Below, piece by piece: positions 33,665-43,819 of a DNA stretch of 64,000 nt. Source of the DNA: Phormidium sp. FACHB-1136 (lineage in GTDB: Bacteria; Cyanobacteriota; Cyanobacteriia; Phormidesmidales; Phormidesmidaceae); NCBI RefSeq assembly GCF_014697375.1, contig NZ_JACJRS010000014.1:1-64000 (forward strand), in the 5' to 3' direction. The notes beneath the pieces were generated by a model, which worked only from the letters and a program-made list of their open reading frames with translations, was not told where the DNA came from and did no database searches. A program made the translations under genes and the position numbers. The first letter of the stretch is position 1. Each line of letters opens with the position of its first letter.

Positions 33665-34648
33665 CTATGCATATTCGGTGGGATCGATCTCAGACAGGTA
33701 GGGTAAATCGGGGCCAGCGGGAATAATACCGCCCGGATTGAGGGGGAACAGGTTGCCGTAGTAGTCGCGCTTGACGGCAGTGAGGTCACAGGTGGCCGCT
33801 ACTCCGGGCTGATGGTAGAGGGTTTGGACGTAGCGGCACAGGGCCGGATAGTCTTGGATGCGGCGACGATTGCACTTGAACAGGCTGTAATACACCGCAT
33901 CAAAACGAAACAGGGTCGGAAACAGACGCACATCGGCCAGGGTGAGGGCATCGCCACAGAGGTAGGCCTGGTGGGCCAGGGTGGCTTCAATGGCGTCGAG
34001 GGTATCGAACAGGTCTCCGCAGACACGGTCGTAGGCGGCTTGGGTTTGGGCAAAGCCGCAGCGATAAACGCCGTTATTCACGCTGGCATAGATGCGTTCG
34101 TTCCAGGCGTCGATTTCAGCTTTGCAGGGGTCGGGGTAGAGATCGCGGTCGGGATAATCGGCAAACTCGTTGAGGGATTGGTTGAGGACTTGGATGATGT
34201 CGGCGCTGTCGTTGTTGACGATGGTGGCCGTCTGGAAGTCCCACAGCACCGGAACCGTGGCCCGTCCGGCAATGCCCGCCTGTCGGTAGAGTTCGGGCAG
34301 GGTGCGGCAGTTCTGAAATGGCGTCGGAAATACCCAGCAGCCCTCGTTGGGGGAGGGTTCGACCACCACCACCGCCACAGCATTCTCTAACCCCTTCAGG
34401 GCACGGGTGATTAACGTCCGGTGTGCCCACGGACAGCCCATCCCCACGATGAGCCCATAGCGCTGGGGATCCGGAGGATGGGCACCCTGGGGTTCAATCC
34501 AACCCCGACACTGGCTGGGGGGCCGCTGATAGTCGCCACCCTCGGTGCTGGGGGCCATCTGGGCCATCATCCGCTGCCAGAGGGTCGTCCACACCCATTT
34601 GCCCGTGCGAATCAGCAGACCAGGAGGTAACGCTGTCTGCTTAGCCAT
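33665..34648 (-). CDS. Glutathionyl-hydroquinone reductase (Omega-class-like GST)
   Basis: 327 residues. The signature GMGCPWAHRTLITRALKGLE carries the catalytic Cys of the Cys-Pro-Trp motif used by this class to reduce glutathionyl-hydroquinones. The VPVLWDFQTATIVNNDSADI segment is the glutathione-binding cis-Pro plus ESADI-like block; DLYPDPCKAEIDAWNERIY and the all-alpha C-terminal part follow. It is cytoplasmic and helps detoxify quinone adducts. Adjacent genes give no pathway; it is divergent from the ExbB-like gene. Confidence 0.93.
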   Translation of the reverse strand: MAKQTALPPGLLIRTGKWVWTTLWQRMMAQMAPSTEGGDYQRPPSQCRGWIEPQGAHPPDPQRYGLIVGMGCPWAHRTLITRALKGLENAVAVVVVEPSPNEGCWVFPTPFQNCRTLPELYRQAGIAGRATVPVLWDFQTATIVNNDSADIIQVLNQSLNEFADYPDRDLYPDPCKAEIDAWNERIYASVNNGVYRCGFAQTQAAYDRVCGDLFDTLDAIEATLAHQAYLCGDALTLADVRLFPTLFRFDAVYYSLFKCNRRRIQDYPALCRYVQTLYHQPGVAATCDLTAVKRDYYGNLFPLNPGGIIPAGPDLPYLSEIDPTEYA

Positions 34649-34813
34649 ATAAAAGCACCTATGTCGCCATCGGCCTCTACAGTAGCGCCCAACCTGGATG
34701 ATTTACCAGGGGAATAGGCGATCCACAGGACAGGCGATCCATCAGAGAACCGCGATAGGGATCTCAAGGATGGACAACAGTATGATGGACAACAGTCATT
34801 CTTCACAGCAGGC

Positions 34814-35455
34814 ATGGCAAATCTTGTGGCGGCGGGGGGCATCGTTATGGTGCCACTGCTCTTGTTTTCGGGGCTGACCCTGGCCTTGGTGGTGGAACGA
34901 GCCCAGTTTTGGTGGCAACTGCATCGGCAGCAACGGGCTTGGCTGACGGCGGTGCTCGGAGCCTATGCCGACCATCCCCAGCGGGCAGTGGCCCTACTCA
35001 AACAGCGCCCCCATAGCCCCATGGCCCGTATTTTTCTAGCCGCCCTCAGCCTGGAGGACGCTACACCCGAGGAATTTTCCCTAGCCCTAGACAGTGCCGC
35101 CCAGGCGGAAATCCCCCAATTGAAGCGGTTTCAGACCTGGTTTGAAACGGTGGTGGGTATTGCGCCCCTGTTGGGGCTATTGGGCACCGTGCTAGGGCTG
35201 ATGGAAGCCCTGTCCTCCCTGCGGATGGGAGAAGGGGGTAACGAGGCCGGAGTCACCCTGGGGGTTGGTGAAGCCTTAACCTCGACGGCGGTGGGGATTG
35301 TCGTGGCCATGGTTGCCCTCCTCTTTGCCAATCTGTTTCAGGGGCTGTATCGACGACAGCGAGCCTTAATTCAGGAAACCGGGGGTAAGTTAGAAATTTT
35401 GCAGCGCCGCTACTATCGCCAAACCCTCAACCGGGAATCGGAACGATATCGGTAG
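34814..35455 (+). CDS. MotA/TolQ/ExbB proton channel family protein
   Basis: 213 residues with three membrane helices: about 10-28, 110-132 (GIAPLLGLLGTVLGLMEALSS) and 155-180 (ALTSTAVGIVVAMVALLFANLFQGLY). The pattern GIAPLLGLLGTVLGL and EALTSTAVGIVVA are the core of ExbB/TolQ, which form the stator with ExbD/TolR. No ExbD or TolR gene follows; instead a lytic transglycosylase starts 100 bases downstream. The nearest TonB-like gene is at 56525, about 21 kb away. The protein therefore needs a partner encoded elsewhere. Confidence 0.9.
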   Translation: MANLVAAGGIVMVPLLLFSGLTLALVVERAQFWWQLHRQQRAWLTAVLGAYADHPQRAVALLKQRPHSPMARIFLAALSLEDATPEEFSLALDSAAQAEIPQLKRFQTWFETVVGIAPLLGLLGTVLGLMEALSSLRMGEGGNEAGVTLGVGEALTSTAVGIVVAMVALLFANLFQGLYRRQRALIQETGGKLEILQRRYYRQTLNRESERYR

Positions 35456-35555
35456 AACTTTGAAAAGCGGCCACCCCAGGCACCCGAAACCTAGATTTTC
35501 TGCTACAACAACCCATAGCCTTCTAGCGCCCCATAGACGGAATTTCCTAGCCCCC

Positions 35556-37754
35556 ATGCTTCACCAGATCAAGCAGCGTTTGCCTTTGCTGGCCCTAGCT
35601 GGCCTCAGCGCCCTGTCCGTTGGGATGGTGGCGGCCTTTGTGAACAATACCGATCTCACGGCTCCGGGGGGTGAAAACGCAGCGGCAGAGGCCCCCCTAG
35701 GCGGCCAGGGAGAACGCAGCCGTCAAGACGATCCGGTGCTGGATCTGGCCCTGCAATCAGCGGAACAACGGGCGGAGGCCTTGGCCCAATATGCCCAGGG
35801 GCGCGATTCCATCAGCCAACATCGGGCTAGGTATTTGCTGGCGCTGGATTTAATTGCGGCGGATCGAGGCGGTAGCGCTCTTCCATTGTTAGAGGGGCTG
35901 GAGGTGGCCTATCCCGAAATGGCCCCCTACATTTTGCTGGCCCAGGCCCAGGCCCAACGCGCCGCTGGCCAAGCCGAAGCCGCCCAAGCCACCCAGGATC
36001 GCCTGCTGACGGACTATGCCGATGACCCCGCCATCACCACGGTGCTGTTTGAATTGGGACAACAGGATCCGGCTCGGTGGGATGAATTGCTCCAGCGCTT
36101 CCCCGACCATCCCAAATCCGTGGAGGTAGCCCACCAACGGCTAACGGAGGATCCGAATCGGGCCGATGCGCTGCCCCTGTTGCTGACCATCGCACGGGCG
36201 GGGCTGCACCACCCCAGCGTGGGAGATGTGCTGCTGCGGCTGAAAAATCAGTTTGCCGACCAGCTTCAGCCCGAAGACTGGCAAACCGTGGGCTTTGGCC
36301 TCTGGCGGCGGGATGTCTACGCCGAGGCTGGCCCTGCCTATGCCCGTGCCACCCCTTCCCCTCGCAACCTCTACCGAGCGGCTAGGGGCTTGCAGATTGG
36401 CAACCAGAAGGATCGCGCCATCACCCTCTACAACCAACTCGATCAACAGTTCCCCGATGCGCCGGAAACTGCTACGGGCCTGATGCGCCTGACCCTCAGT
36501 CTGCCGGACGAGCAAGCCCTGGGGGTGTTGGATCAGGTGATTGCCCGCTTCCCCGACCGGGCCGCTGAGGCCATGCTGAAACGGGCGGAAATTTTGGATA
36601 AGCTCAACAGTGCCGCATCGGCCCAGGCCACCCGCGAGGCCATCCTCAAGGACTACAGTTCTAGCGAAGCCGCCGCCGAAACTCGCCTAGACAACGCCCG
36701 CAACGCCGCCCAGCAAGGGGATCTGGCCATGGCCGTAAGCTGGGGCCGCGATGCCCTGAAGCACAGCCCCGATGCCGACGATTCCGCCGAGGCGGGCTTT
36801 TGGGCCGGAAAGTGGGCTAGCCAGCAGGGCCAAAACGACGTGGCCCAAACCCTCTGGGAACAGGTGATCGCCGTTCATCCCGAATCCTACTTTGCGTGGC
36901 GTTCTGCGGTGTATCTGGGCTGGGATGTGGGCGATTTTCAAACCGTGCGCGACAAAGTACCCGCCATTGCGCCCCTCACCCGCCGCAACCCCCTACCCGC
37001 CGGGTCAGACACCCTCACCGAACTCTACCTGCTGGGCCAAGACCAAGCCGCCTGGGAGCGCTGGCAAACGGAATACGTCAACCGCCAAGACCCATCGGTA
37101 CCGGAGCGGTTTGTGGATGGCCTGATGCGCCAAACCCAGGGCGACTACATCGACGGCATTTTCCAGGTGTCGAGCCTGTCTCTGGTGGATGAACCGGAGG
37201 AAATCGAAGCCTACCAAGCCCTCAAGCAAAAGCCCGACTATTGGCACGGGGTCTATCCTTTCCCCTACGCTGACCTGATCCAATCCTGGTCAGCCCAACG
37301 CCAACTCAACCCGCTGTTGGTGCTGGCGTTGATTCGCCAAGAGTCTCGCTTTATGCCCAAAATTCGTTCCGTCGCTGGGGCCACTGGGCTGATGCAGGTG
37401 ATGCCCGATACGGCAGCATGGATCAAAGAACGCGAACCCAGTATCACGGACTACACCATTACCGACCCCCACGACAACATCAAACTGGGTACCTGGTATT
37501 TGGACTACACCCACGGCGAGTACGACAACCACTCGATGTTTGCCATCGCCAGCTACAACGCAGGCCCCGGCAACGTCGCTAACTGGATTAGCCGAGGGGG
37601 CTACCGCGACGCTGACGACTTTGCCGACAAAATCCCCTTCCCGGAAACCAGGGGCTACATTCAATCGGTCTTTGGCAACTACTGGAACTACCTGCGGCTC
37701 TACGATCCCACCATTGCCGCCCAGGTAGAACAGGTGCAGCAGCGCCATCAGTAG
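35556..37754 (+). CDS. Soluble-lytic-transglycosylase-like protein with TPR-type superhelix
   Basis: 732 residues from ATG 35556, where a membrane anchor or signal begins (MLHQIKQRLPLLALAGLSALSVGMVAAF); an upstream in-frame start would add 32 residues without a better signal. A long helical-repeat region (about 95-545) precedes the SLT domain (about 575-715): ALIRQESRFMPKIRSVAGATGLMQVMPDTAAWI contains the catalytic Glu, and NIKLGTWYLDY, FAIASYNAGPGNVANWI follow. It cleaves peptidoglycan glycan strands, probably in the periplasm. Likely co-transcribed with the ExbB-like gene. Confidence 0.93.
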   Translation: MLHQIKQRLPLLALAGLSALSVGMVAAFVNNTDLTAPGGENAAAEAPLGGQGERSRQDDPVLDLALQSAEQRAEALAQYAQGRDSISQHRARYLLALDLIAADRGGSALPLLEGLEVAYPEMAPYILLAQAQAQRAAGQAEAAQATQDRLLTDYADDPAITTVLFELGQQDPARWDELLQRFPDHPKSVEVAHQRLTEDPNRADALPLLLTIARAGLHHPSVGDVLLRLKNQFADQLQPEDWQTVGFGLWRRDVYAEAGPAYARATPSPRNLYRAARGLQIGNQKDRAITLYNQLDQQFPDAPETATGLMRLTLSLPDEQALGVLDQVIARFPDRAAEAMLKRAEILDKLNSAASAQATREAILKDYSSSEAAAETRLDNARNAAQQGDLAMAVSWGRDALKHSPDADDSAEAGFWAGKWASQQGQNDVAQTLWEQVIAVHPESYFAWRSAVYLGWDVGDFQTVRDKVPAIAPLTRRNPLPAGSDTLTELYLLGQDQAAWERWQTEYVNRQDPSVPERFVDGLMRQTQGDYIDGIFQVSSLSLVDEPEEIEAYQALKQKPDYWHGVYPFPYADLIQSWSAQRQLNPLLVLALIRQESRFMPKIRSVAGATGLMQVMPDTAAWIKEREPSITDYTITDPHDNIKLGTWYLDYTHGEYDNHSMFAIASYNAGPGNVANWISRGGYRDADDFADKIPFPETRGYIQSVFGNYWNYLRLYDPTIAAQVEQVQQRHQ

Positions 37755-37775
37755 CCCCAAATCGACCTCCTATCC

Positions 37776-39239
37776 TCAACGATTCAGCATCACATTGCGG
37801 TAGTGGGGTTCAACCGGATGGTGCTGGGTTTGGGCTCTTTGGGGCGGGGAAGACGGTTGGAGCAGGGCATGGTGCAGGGCCGTCACATCCACCGTTAGCA
37901 GACGCCCTTGGTCAACGATCTGCCGCCCTCGCACCCAGGCAGATTCCACCACCTCCGTGGGCCGTCCAAGCACCAGTAGTTGTAGGGGGTTGGTGCTAGG
38001 CAGCAGCGAAGGATGGTTGAGGTTATAGAGGATGACATCGGCGTCAAATCCGGGGGCAATGCGGCCCGTGCAATGGCCTAGGTTTACCCCCCTTGCGCCA
38101 CCCACCGTGGCCATCCGTAGGGTTTGGGCTGGGGTCAGCCAGTGGTCATAGTCCGCTTCGGTGACGGTGTGGAGAATCGTGCCCAGCTTAATCACCTCCA
38201 GTAGGTTTTGGGCATCATTGCTGGCGGATCCATCGCAGCCAAAGGCCACATTCAGCCCCCGCTGAACACATTTCAAGATGGGCGCAAGGCCACTGCCCAA
38301 TCGCAAATTGCTGACTGGGTTATGCACCAGGGTGGCCCCAGCCTTGGCCATGCGGTCAATGTCGGCCTCATCAATCCAAACCCCGTGGGCCAGGGAGGTG
38401 CGGGGGCCAAGGCAACCCAAATTCGCCAAATGCTGCACAGCGCTGATGCCGTAGCGCTCCTGGGCCAGCCGATGCTGGGCGCGGGTTTCTAGCAGATGGG
38501 TGTGATAACAGAGGCCGTAGCGCTGGCTAAGGTCGGCACAGCCTGCCAGCAAATCATCCGAGCAGCGATGAAACCCCGTTGGCCCCGCACCGATGTAGAT
38601 GCCGTGGTCAGGGTCGTGGAACTCCGCCACCATCGCCTCCATCAGCGCCAGCAGTTCCGAGGCCGACCGGGGCGAGGCGGACTGGGGCAGCAGACAACCC
38701 TTAGGAAATCCAGAGGCAAAGGGCAAATCCATGATCAACGGGGCCACCACCGCCCGCAGTCCCACCGCTCGATAGCCGCGCACCAAAGCTGCCACCGTTT
38801 CCATCTCCTGCCCGGGGATGACGTAGGCGTGATCCATCACACAGGTGCCGCCAGAGAGTAGGGTATCCACCGCCGTACTCACCGCCCCCCAGTAGATCTG
38901 ATCGAGTTGGCGAGGGGTGGACTCAAACACATTGGCCAGCCACAATTCCAGGGGTAACTGGGGAATCAGCCCTCGCTGCCACACCTGGGAAGAATGGGTG
39001 TGACCGTTGACGAACCCCGCTAGTAGGAGCTTATCCCGCCCGTCAATCACCCGCTGATTCGCCGCCCTGAGCAGGGTGCCTGCCGAAGCCACCGCCTGAA
39101 TCTGGGTGCCTGCCAGCAGCACATCCACCGTTTCTAAGGTATCGGCTTCTAAGGTATCGGCTAGGGCGTCCCGTTCTGAAGCATCACGGCGTAGGGTGAG
39201 GACTGATTGGATCAGCGTTTGCATGGGTCGGAGTGTCAC
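37776..39239 (-). CDS. Amidohydrolase, cytosine/8-oxoguanine deaminase-like (TrzA/AtzA type)
   Basis: 487 residues; a start at Met6 is equally possible. The metal-dependent hydrolase ligands are seen in FVNGHTHSSQVW, the His in YHTHLLETRAQH, the His in SLAHGVWIDEADI, and Asp in FGCDGSASNDAQNLL. This layout matches the 8-oxoguanine deaminase/chlorohydrolase group of amidohydrolases, which deaminate purine or s-triazine-like rings. The exact substrate cannot be read from the sequence. An internal duplicated stretch near the N-terminus (ADTLEADTLET) reflects a short DNA repeat at 39140-39165. Confidence 0.9.
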   Translation of the reverse strand: MTLRPMQTLIQSVLTLRRDASERDALADTLEADTLETVDVLLAGTQIQAVASAGTLLRAANQRVIDGRDKLLLAGFVNGHTHSSQVWQRGLIPQLPLELWLANVFESTPRQLDQIYWGAVSTAVDTLLSGGTCVMDHAYVIPGQEMETVAALVRGYRAVGLRAVVAPLIMDLPFASGFPKGCLLPQSASPRSASELLALMEAMVAEFHDPDHGIYIGAGPTGFHRCSDDLLAGCADLSQRYGLCYHTHLLETRAQHRLAQERYGISAVQHLANLGCLGPRTSLAHGVWIDEADIDRMAKAGATLVHNPVSNLRLGSGLAPILKCVQRGLNVAFGCDGSASNDAQNLLEVIKLGTILHTVTEADYDHWLTPAQTLRMATVGGARGVNLGHCTGRIAPGFDADVILYNLNHPSLLPSTNPLQLLVLGRPTEVVESAWVRGRQIVDQGRLLTVDVTALHHALLQPSSPPQRAQTQHHPVEPHYRNVMLNR

Positions 39240-39545
39240 GGATGGCTAACACCGTAGCGCATCCCTCAAGGACATCCGGTGACGATGACTACCGCCACAC
39301 GACCGCCACCGCCTCTGCGCCCGATTCTCGGTACCCCCAAATCGGTACCCAAAAAAATGTGGGCCGAAGTGCAAGGACTCCGACCCACGGTTCACGATGG
39401 TGGGATAGTCGAGGAATGACCATCGAATCTTTAATCCGGCTGGCTTACCCCTAGTGTGGCCTGGGCGAGGAAACCTCGCCCCTACCATTGGTTCGGTTAG
39501 GCTTTGGATGTCCTCGCCTAGGCCCAATATCTAGGCCCAACTGGC
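39240..39545. other. Intergenic region downstream of gap2
   Basis: Holds the gap2 terminator (39350-39388) and, at 39463-39481, the short hairpin gggcgagg-aaa-cctcgccc that recurs in cyanobacterial intergenic DNA. No gene seen. Confidence 0.55.
39350..39388 (-). terminator. Intrinsic terminator downstream of gap2
   Basis: On the - strand a 12-bp stem (gtgggtcggagt with acttcggcccac, two G-T pairs) with a 6-base loop is followed by a run of seven T (39357-39351). It lies about 160 bases past the gap2 stop. Confidence 0.85.
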
Positions 39546-40559
39546 CTACTGCCACTTGGTCGCCATCAGTTCCGCCAGGTCAACCACGCGCTGGCTGTAG
39601 CCCCACTCGTTGTCGTACCAAGCCACGACCTTCACCATGTCGCCACCCATCACCATGGTGAGGCTGGAATCGACAATGGAGGACTCATCGGTCTTACGGT
39701 AGTCGATGGAAACCAGGGGCAGATCGCTGTAGGCCAGGATGCCCTTCATGGGACCTTCGGCGGCTTCCTTCAGCACTTGGTTCACCTGCTCGGCAATGGC
39801 GGGCTTCTCCACCTGCACCACCAGGTCAACCACGGACACGTTGGGGGTGGGCACCCGCAGGGCGATGCCGTTCAGCTTGCCCGCCATTTCGGGGATCACC
39901 AGGGCCACGGCCTTGGCGGCTCCGGTGGTGGTGGGCACAATGTTCAACGCAGCGGCACGGGCACGGCGCAGGTCGCGGTGGCTGGCATCCAGCAGCCGTT
40001 GGTCACCCGTGTAGCTGTGGGTGGTGGTCATGGTGCCTTTGATGATACCAAAGCTTTCGTGCAGCACCTTCACCACAGGGGCCAAGCAGTTGGTGGTACA
40101 GCTTGCGTTGCTGACCACGTTGTAGCCATCGTGGCTATAGTCTTGGTGGTTCACGCCCATGACGTAGGTACCGATGCCGCCGCCTTTGCCGGGAGCCGTG
40201 ATCAACACTTTTTTGGCCCCAGCTTCGATATGGCGAGAGGCACCCTCTTCGCTGACGAACACCCCGGTGGATTCGATCACCAGGTCAATGTCCCAAGCGG
40301 CCCAAGGCAGGTTGTTGGGGTTACGATCCGAGTAGCACTTGATGGTTTTGCCGTTGACGATTAGGGTATCTTCCCCGGCCTGAATGTCAGCGTCGAGACG
40401 ACCCAGCATCGAGTCGTACTTCAACAGGTGGGAGTTGGTTTTTGGATCCGAAGTGTCGTTGATAGCGACGATCTCAAGGCCACTGTTTTCCCGCGTTAAC
40501 CAACACCGCAAAAAGTTCCGCCCAATGCGGCCAAACCCGTTAATGGCTACTCTAATCAC
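39546..40559 (-). CDS. gap2: Glyceraldehyde-3-phosphate dehydrogenase, Gap2 (photosynthetic) type
   Basis: 337 residues. The dinucleotide fold begins [19 protein letters not shown], with NDTSD after strand 2: the Thr/Ser there, instead of Asp-Leu/Met, allows NADP(H) in Gap2-type enzymes. The catalytic Cys lies in [13 protein letters not shown] and His in [39 protein letters not shown] and [14 protein letters not shown] are family signatures. It reduces 1,3-bisphosphoglycerate in the Calvin-Benson cycle. Transcribed alone, closed by a terminator, divergent from murC across 645 bases. Confidence 0.97.
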   Translation of the reverse strand: MIRVAINGFGRIGRNFLRCWLTRENSGLEIVAINDTSDPKTNSHLLKYDSMLGRLDADIQAGEDTLIVNGKTIKCYSDRNPNNLPWAAWDIDLVIESTGVFVSEEGASRHIEAGAKKVLITAPGKGGGIGTYVMGVNHQDYSHDGYNVVSNASCTTNCLAPVVKVLHESFGIIKGTMTTTHSYTGDQRLLDASHRDLRRARAAALNIVPTTTGAAKAVALVIPEMAGKLNGIALRVPTPNVSVVDLVVQVEKPAIAEQVNQVLKEAAEGPMKGILAYSDLPLVSIDYRKTDESSIVDSSLTMVMGGDMVKVVAWYDNEWGYSQRVVDLAELMATKWQ

Positions 40560-41204
40560 TGCGTTTAACCCTCTGTTGTACTCAGACTAAGTATCTATTC
40601 TTAGACGAAACCATAATATCGCAAAGGATGATCCACTTTATACAGAGTCGCCATACAGAGTCGGCCCATGGAGCTAAATCGATTCTCTATAGATGCTGAG
40701 CGGTGCTTGGCCTGAAAAACGGCGATGACCACCGCCCATGGATGCAGATCCGCACGCCATCGATTTAGCTTTGGCGATGGGATAGGGCGATGGGGCAGAT
40801 GAACAGGTTCCACGTTCACCACCAGGGTGGGGACGATGCGCTACCCCCCTGGCACCGCCGATGATAAGGATTTCTGCTACTGATGACGATGGTTGATAGA
40901 GGATTTCTATGGACAAAATGACTATTCCGACCTAGGGTCAATTTTCCTCCAGGAGGCACCCCGGCGACGGAACCCCAGGGGTTAGCGACGCAATTATCTG
41001 GTTTTTACGGATCGGGGTTGTATCAAACCGTTGCATCGTCGCCCTTAAAGAGATGAACTATCGGACGAAGCTTTTGGGTGGCCTGCGGTACAATCGTCGC
41101 TAATTTTAAGGAATCCCCACCCCAGTCTTTTAGGCCAACTTAGCAAATCTTGCTATGATGACGCCGGATACGTGGTGCGGTGTGGTGTTGTGAAGGAGTG
41201 AAAG
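40560..41204. other. Divergent control region between gap2 and murC
   Basis: About 645 bases. Near murC an extended -10 promoter (tgc-tatgat, 41151-41159) is followed by the murC leader with a good Shine-Dalgarno (aaggag, 41193-41198). The gap2 side is AT-richer near 40590-40640. Short coding frames in the centre lack support. Confidence 0.5.
41151..41159 (+). promoter_or_regulatory. Extended -10 promoter for murC
   Basis: tgc-tatgat gives TGn plus a near-consensus -10 hexamer; the upstream -35 region is weak, as is usual with extended -10 promoters. It lies about 45 bases before the murC ATG. Confidence 0.5.
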
Positions 41205-42695
41205 ATGCCAAATTCTGTAGATTTCAACGGCAGGCCGTTCCATTTTATTGGGATTGGCGGGATTGGCATGTCTGCCCTAGCCTACATTCTAACGAAGCGC
41301 GGGATTCCGGTATCGGGGTCTGATCTGCGGCTCAGCCACATTACCCGCCGCCTGCAAGAGGCCGGAGCCCATATTTTTTGGCAGCAGGAATCGGCCAATC
41401 TACAGTACTTCAGCGACGCCCTCGCGACCTCACACCCCGGTTCCCAAGACGTTGTTCCCCAGGTAATTTGTTCCACCGCCATTAACAATCACAACCCAGA
41501 ATATCGGGCTGCCCTCGCCTTGGGTTGCCCGATTTTTCATCGGTCGGATGTGCTGGCGGCGCTAATCAACGACCACCGCAGTGTGGCGGTAGCGGGCACC
41601 CACGGCAAAACCACCACTAGCAGTATGATTAGCCAAATGCTGCTCCAGGCGGGACTAGACCCGACCATTGTGGTCGGCGGAGAGGTGTCTAACTGGGGTG
41701 GCAATGCCCGCTTGGGCCAGAGCGAATACCTCGTCGCTGAGGCCGATGAATCCGACGGCACCCTGGCCAAGCTCTCGGCGGCGATTGGGGTGGTCACCAA
41801 CATCGAACTGGATCACACCGATCACTACAGCGACCTCCAGGATGTGATTAATATTTTCCAGCAATTCCAGCGCCAGTGCGAGGTGTTGGTTGCTTGTATC
41901 GACTGTGCGGTGGTGCGGTCTAGCCTGCAACCCACCCTCACCTACAGTCTAGATGCCTCCACAGGAGCAACCTACGTAGCCACCGAAATTCAGTTCACCC
42001 CCAGCGGCACCAGCGCCACCATCTGGGAACGGGGCGTGGCACTGGGGCAGCTTCACCTGCGGCTACTGGGCGAGCACAACCTTAGCAATGCCCTAGCGGC
42101 GGTGGCAGTGGGCCGATACCTCGGTATTGCCTTTCAGGATATTGCCGATAGCCTCAGCCAGTTCTGCGGGGCGCGGCGGCGGTTCGAGCACCGGGGTAGC
42201 TACGGCGGCATTCAGTTCGTAGACGACTATGCCCATCACCCCAGCGAAATTCGGGCTACTTTAGCAGCGGCTCGTCTGAGCATTGGCCAAACCCCCAAGG
42301 TGTCTCGACTGTCCCATGGATCCCGTACCGCTGAAGAACGGCGGGTGGTGGCGGTGTTTCAGCCCCATCGCTTTAGCCGCACCGCCTCCCTGCTGACCGA
42401 CTTTGCCGATGCCTTTGCCGATGCCGACCAAGTGGTCATGGCCGATATCTACAGCGCTGGAGAAGCCAATACCTACGGCATTTCTGGCAAGCAGGTGGCT
42501 GACGCCGTGGCCCGTAACCACGGTGGCGTTTGCTACGGTCACACGTTGGACGACATTGAAGCCGTACTAACCAGCAGCCTACGACCGGGCGACCTGGTAT
42601 TGTTTATGGGGGCCGGTAATCTGAACCAAATTATTCCCCAGGTGATGGCCCACTATGCCGAGGCGGAAGCCCCCTCGCTCCAGGAAGCCTGTTAG
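41205..42695 (+). CDS. murC: UDP-N-acetylmuramate--L-alanine ligase
   Basis: 496 residues. FHFIGIGGIGMSALAYIL is the N-terminal UDP-binding motif of MurC; VAGTHGKTTTSSMISQM is the P-loop; VDDYAHHPSEIRATLAA is the characteristic C-terminal motif. It adds L-Ala to UDP-MurNAc, the first peptide-stem step, in the cytoplasm. A stretch at about residues 365-385 (PKVSRLSHGSRTAEERR) is an insertion relative to typical family members that I recall. It is followed 67 bases later by murB on the same strand, the usual cyanobacterial murC-murB order. Confidence 0.97.
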   Translation: MPNSVDFNGRPFHFIGIGGIGMSALAYILTKRGIPVSGSDLRLSHITRRLQEAGAHIFWQQESANLQYFSDALATSHPGSQDVVPQVICSTAINNHNPEYRAALALGCPIFHRSDVLAALINDHRSVAVAGTHGKTTTSSMISQMLLQAGLDPTIVVGGEVSNWGGNARLGQSEYLVAEADESDGTLAKLSAAIGVVTNIELDHTDHYSDLQDVINIFQQFQRQCEVLVACIDCAVVRSSLQPTLTYSLDASTGATYVATEIQFTPSGTSATIWERGVALGQLHLRLLGEHNLSNALAAVAVGRYLGIAFQDIADSLSQFCGARRRFEHRGSYGGIQFVDDYAHHPSEIRATLAAARLSIGQTPKVSRLSHGSRTAEERRVVAVFQPHRFSRTASLLTDFADAFADADQVVMADIYSAGEANTYGISGKQVADAVARNHGGVCYGHTLDDIEAVLTSSLRPGDLVLFMGAGNLNQIIPQVMAHYAEAEAPSLQEAC

Positions 42696-42762
42696 GACAT
42701 GGAAGGATGGGAGATGAACCGCCCGAAGATCTCTAGGGCTAGGGCTGGTTTAGGTGAGACCC

Positions 42763-43728
42763 ATGACCATGACCATCGATAGCGTTCCCTTCTTGGCCAA
42801 CTTGGCTCCCCAGGTATCGCTGCAAAAGCTGAATACCTTTCGAGTGGGAGGATCGGCAGAGTGGCTAGCTCTGCCGCGTCAACGCCAGGATTTTGAGGCT
42901 CTCTTGGGATGGGCCACCCATCTGGGTTTGCCGATCACGGTGCTAGGTGCCGGGTCTAACCTACTCATCAGCGATCAGGGACTACCGGGGCTAGTGGTCT
43001 GCACCCGTCGTTGGCGCAGCACCTATTTTGACGATGCCCAAGGCCGAATCACCGTAGCGGCGGGGGAACCGCTGCCGACCTTAGCCTGGAAGGCCGCAAA
43101 GCGGGGCTGGCGTGGGCTGGAATGGGCGGTGGGCATTCCGGGCACCGTGGGCGGCGCGGTGGTGATGAACGCTGGAGCCCACGGGGGTTGTACGGCGGAT
43201 TCCCTCGTGTCTGCTACGGTACTTGATCCAGAGCGAGGGATCATCGAGGTTTTTCCCCAGGACTTGGCCTTTGCCTACCGTACTTCGGTGTTGCAGGGGG
43301 CGAGAAGGGTGGTGCTGGAGGCCACCTTTCAGCTCGAACCGGGGCACGATCCGGCGGTGGTGACAGCGGATACCCTCAGCGGCCTCAATCGACGACGCTC
43401 GACCCAGCCCTATGACTGGCCCAACTGCGGCAGCGTCTTTCGCAACCCCCTACCCCGCACCGCTGGCGGATTGATTGAGCAAACCGGACTGAAGGGGCAC
43501 TGCATCGGCAAGGCCCAGGTCGCCGACCTCCACGCCAACTTCATCCTCAACCTAGGCGGGGCGAGGGCGGAGGATGTCTATCGGCTGATTCGCCACGTCC
43601 AGGAACGGGTCTATGACCGCTGGGAAGTATGGCTACACCCCGAAGTGAAGTGCATCGGCGAATTCCCCGACCTTGGCCCCATTCCTGGGGAAGCAGCGGA
43701 AACAGCGATTTCTGACACTACCTGTTAG
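42763..43728 (+). CDS. murB: UDP-N-acetylenolpyruvoylglucosamine reductase
   Basis: 321 residues from the ATG at 42763 (aggtgag lies just upstream; ATG 42769 or GTG 42754 are alternatives). [27 protein letters not shown] and the FAD-pyrophosphate block [19 protein letters not shown] identify MurB; the active-site Ser and Glu regions lie in NCGSVFRNP and the C-terminal helix ends at [11 protein letters not shown]. It reduces UDP-GlcNAc-enolpyruvate to UDP-MurNAc, feeding MurC encoded just upstream. FAD- and NADPH-dependent. Confidence 0.96.
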   Translation: MTMTIDSVPFLANLAPQVSLQKLNTFRVGGSAEWLALPRQRQDFEALLGWATHLGLPITVLGAGSNLLISDQGLPGLVVCTRRWRSTYFDDAQGRITVAAGEPLPTLAWKAAKRGWRGLEWAVGIPGTVGGAVVMNAGAHGGCTADSLVSATVLDPERGIIEVFPQDLAFAYRTSVLQGARRVVLEATFQLEPGHDPAVVTADTLSGLNRRRSTQPYDWPNCGSVFRNPLPRTAGGLIEQTGLKGHCIGKAQVADLHANFILNLGGARAEDVYRLIRHVQERVYDRWEVWLHPEVKCIGEFPDLGPIPGEAAETAISDTTC

Positions 43729-43819
43729 CCCGTTCCACCGAATTTCCTCGTCCAAGGGGGCAAGGGTGTGAGAGGCTGAAGTATTGGCATCTTTGGACAA
43801 ACTTCTGGATCAGCGCCCC

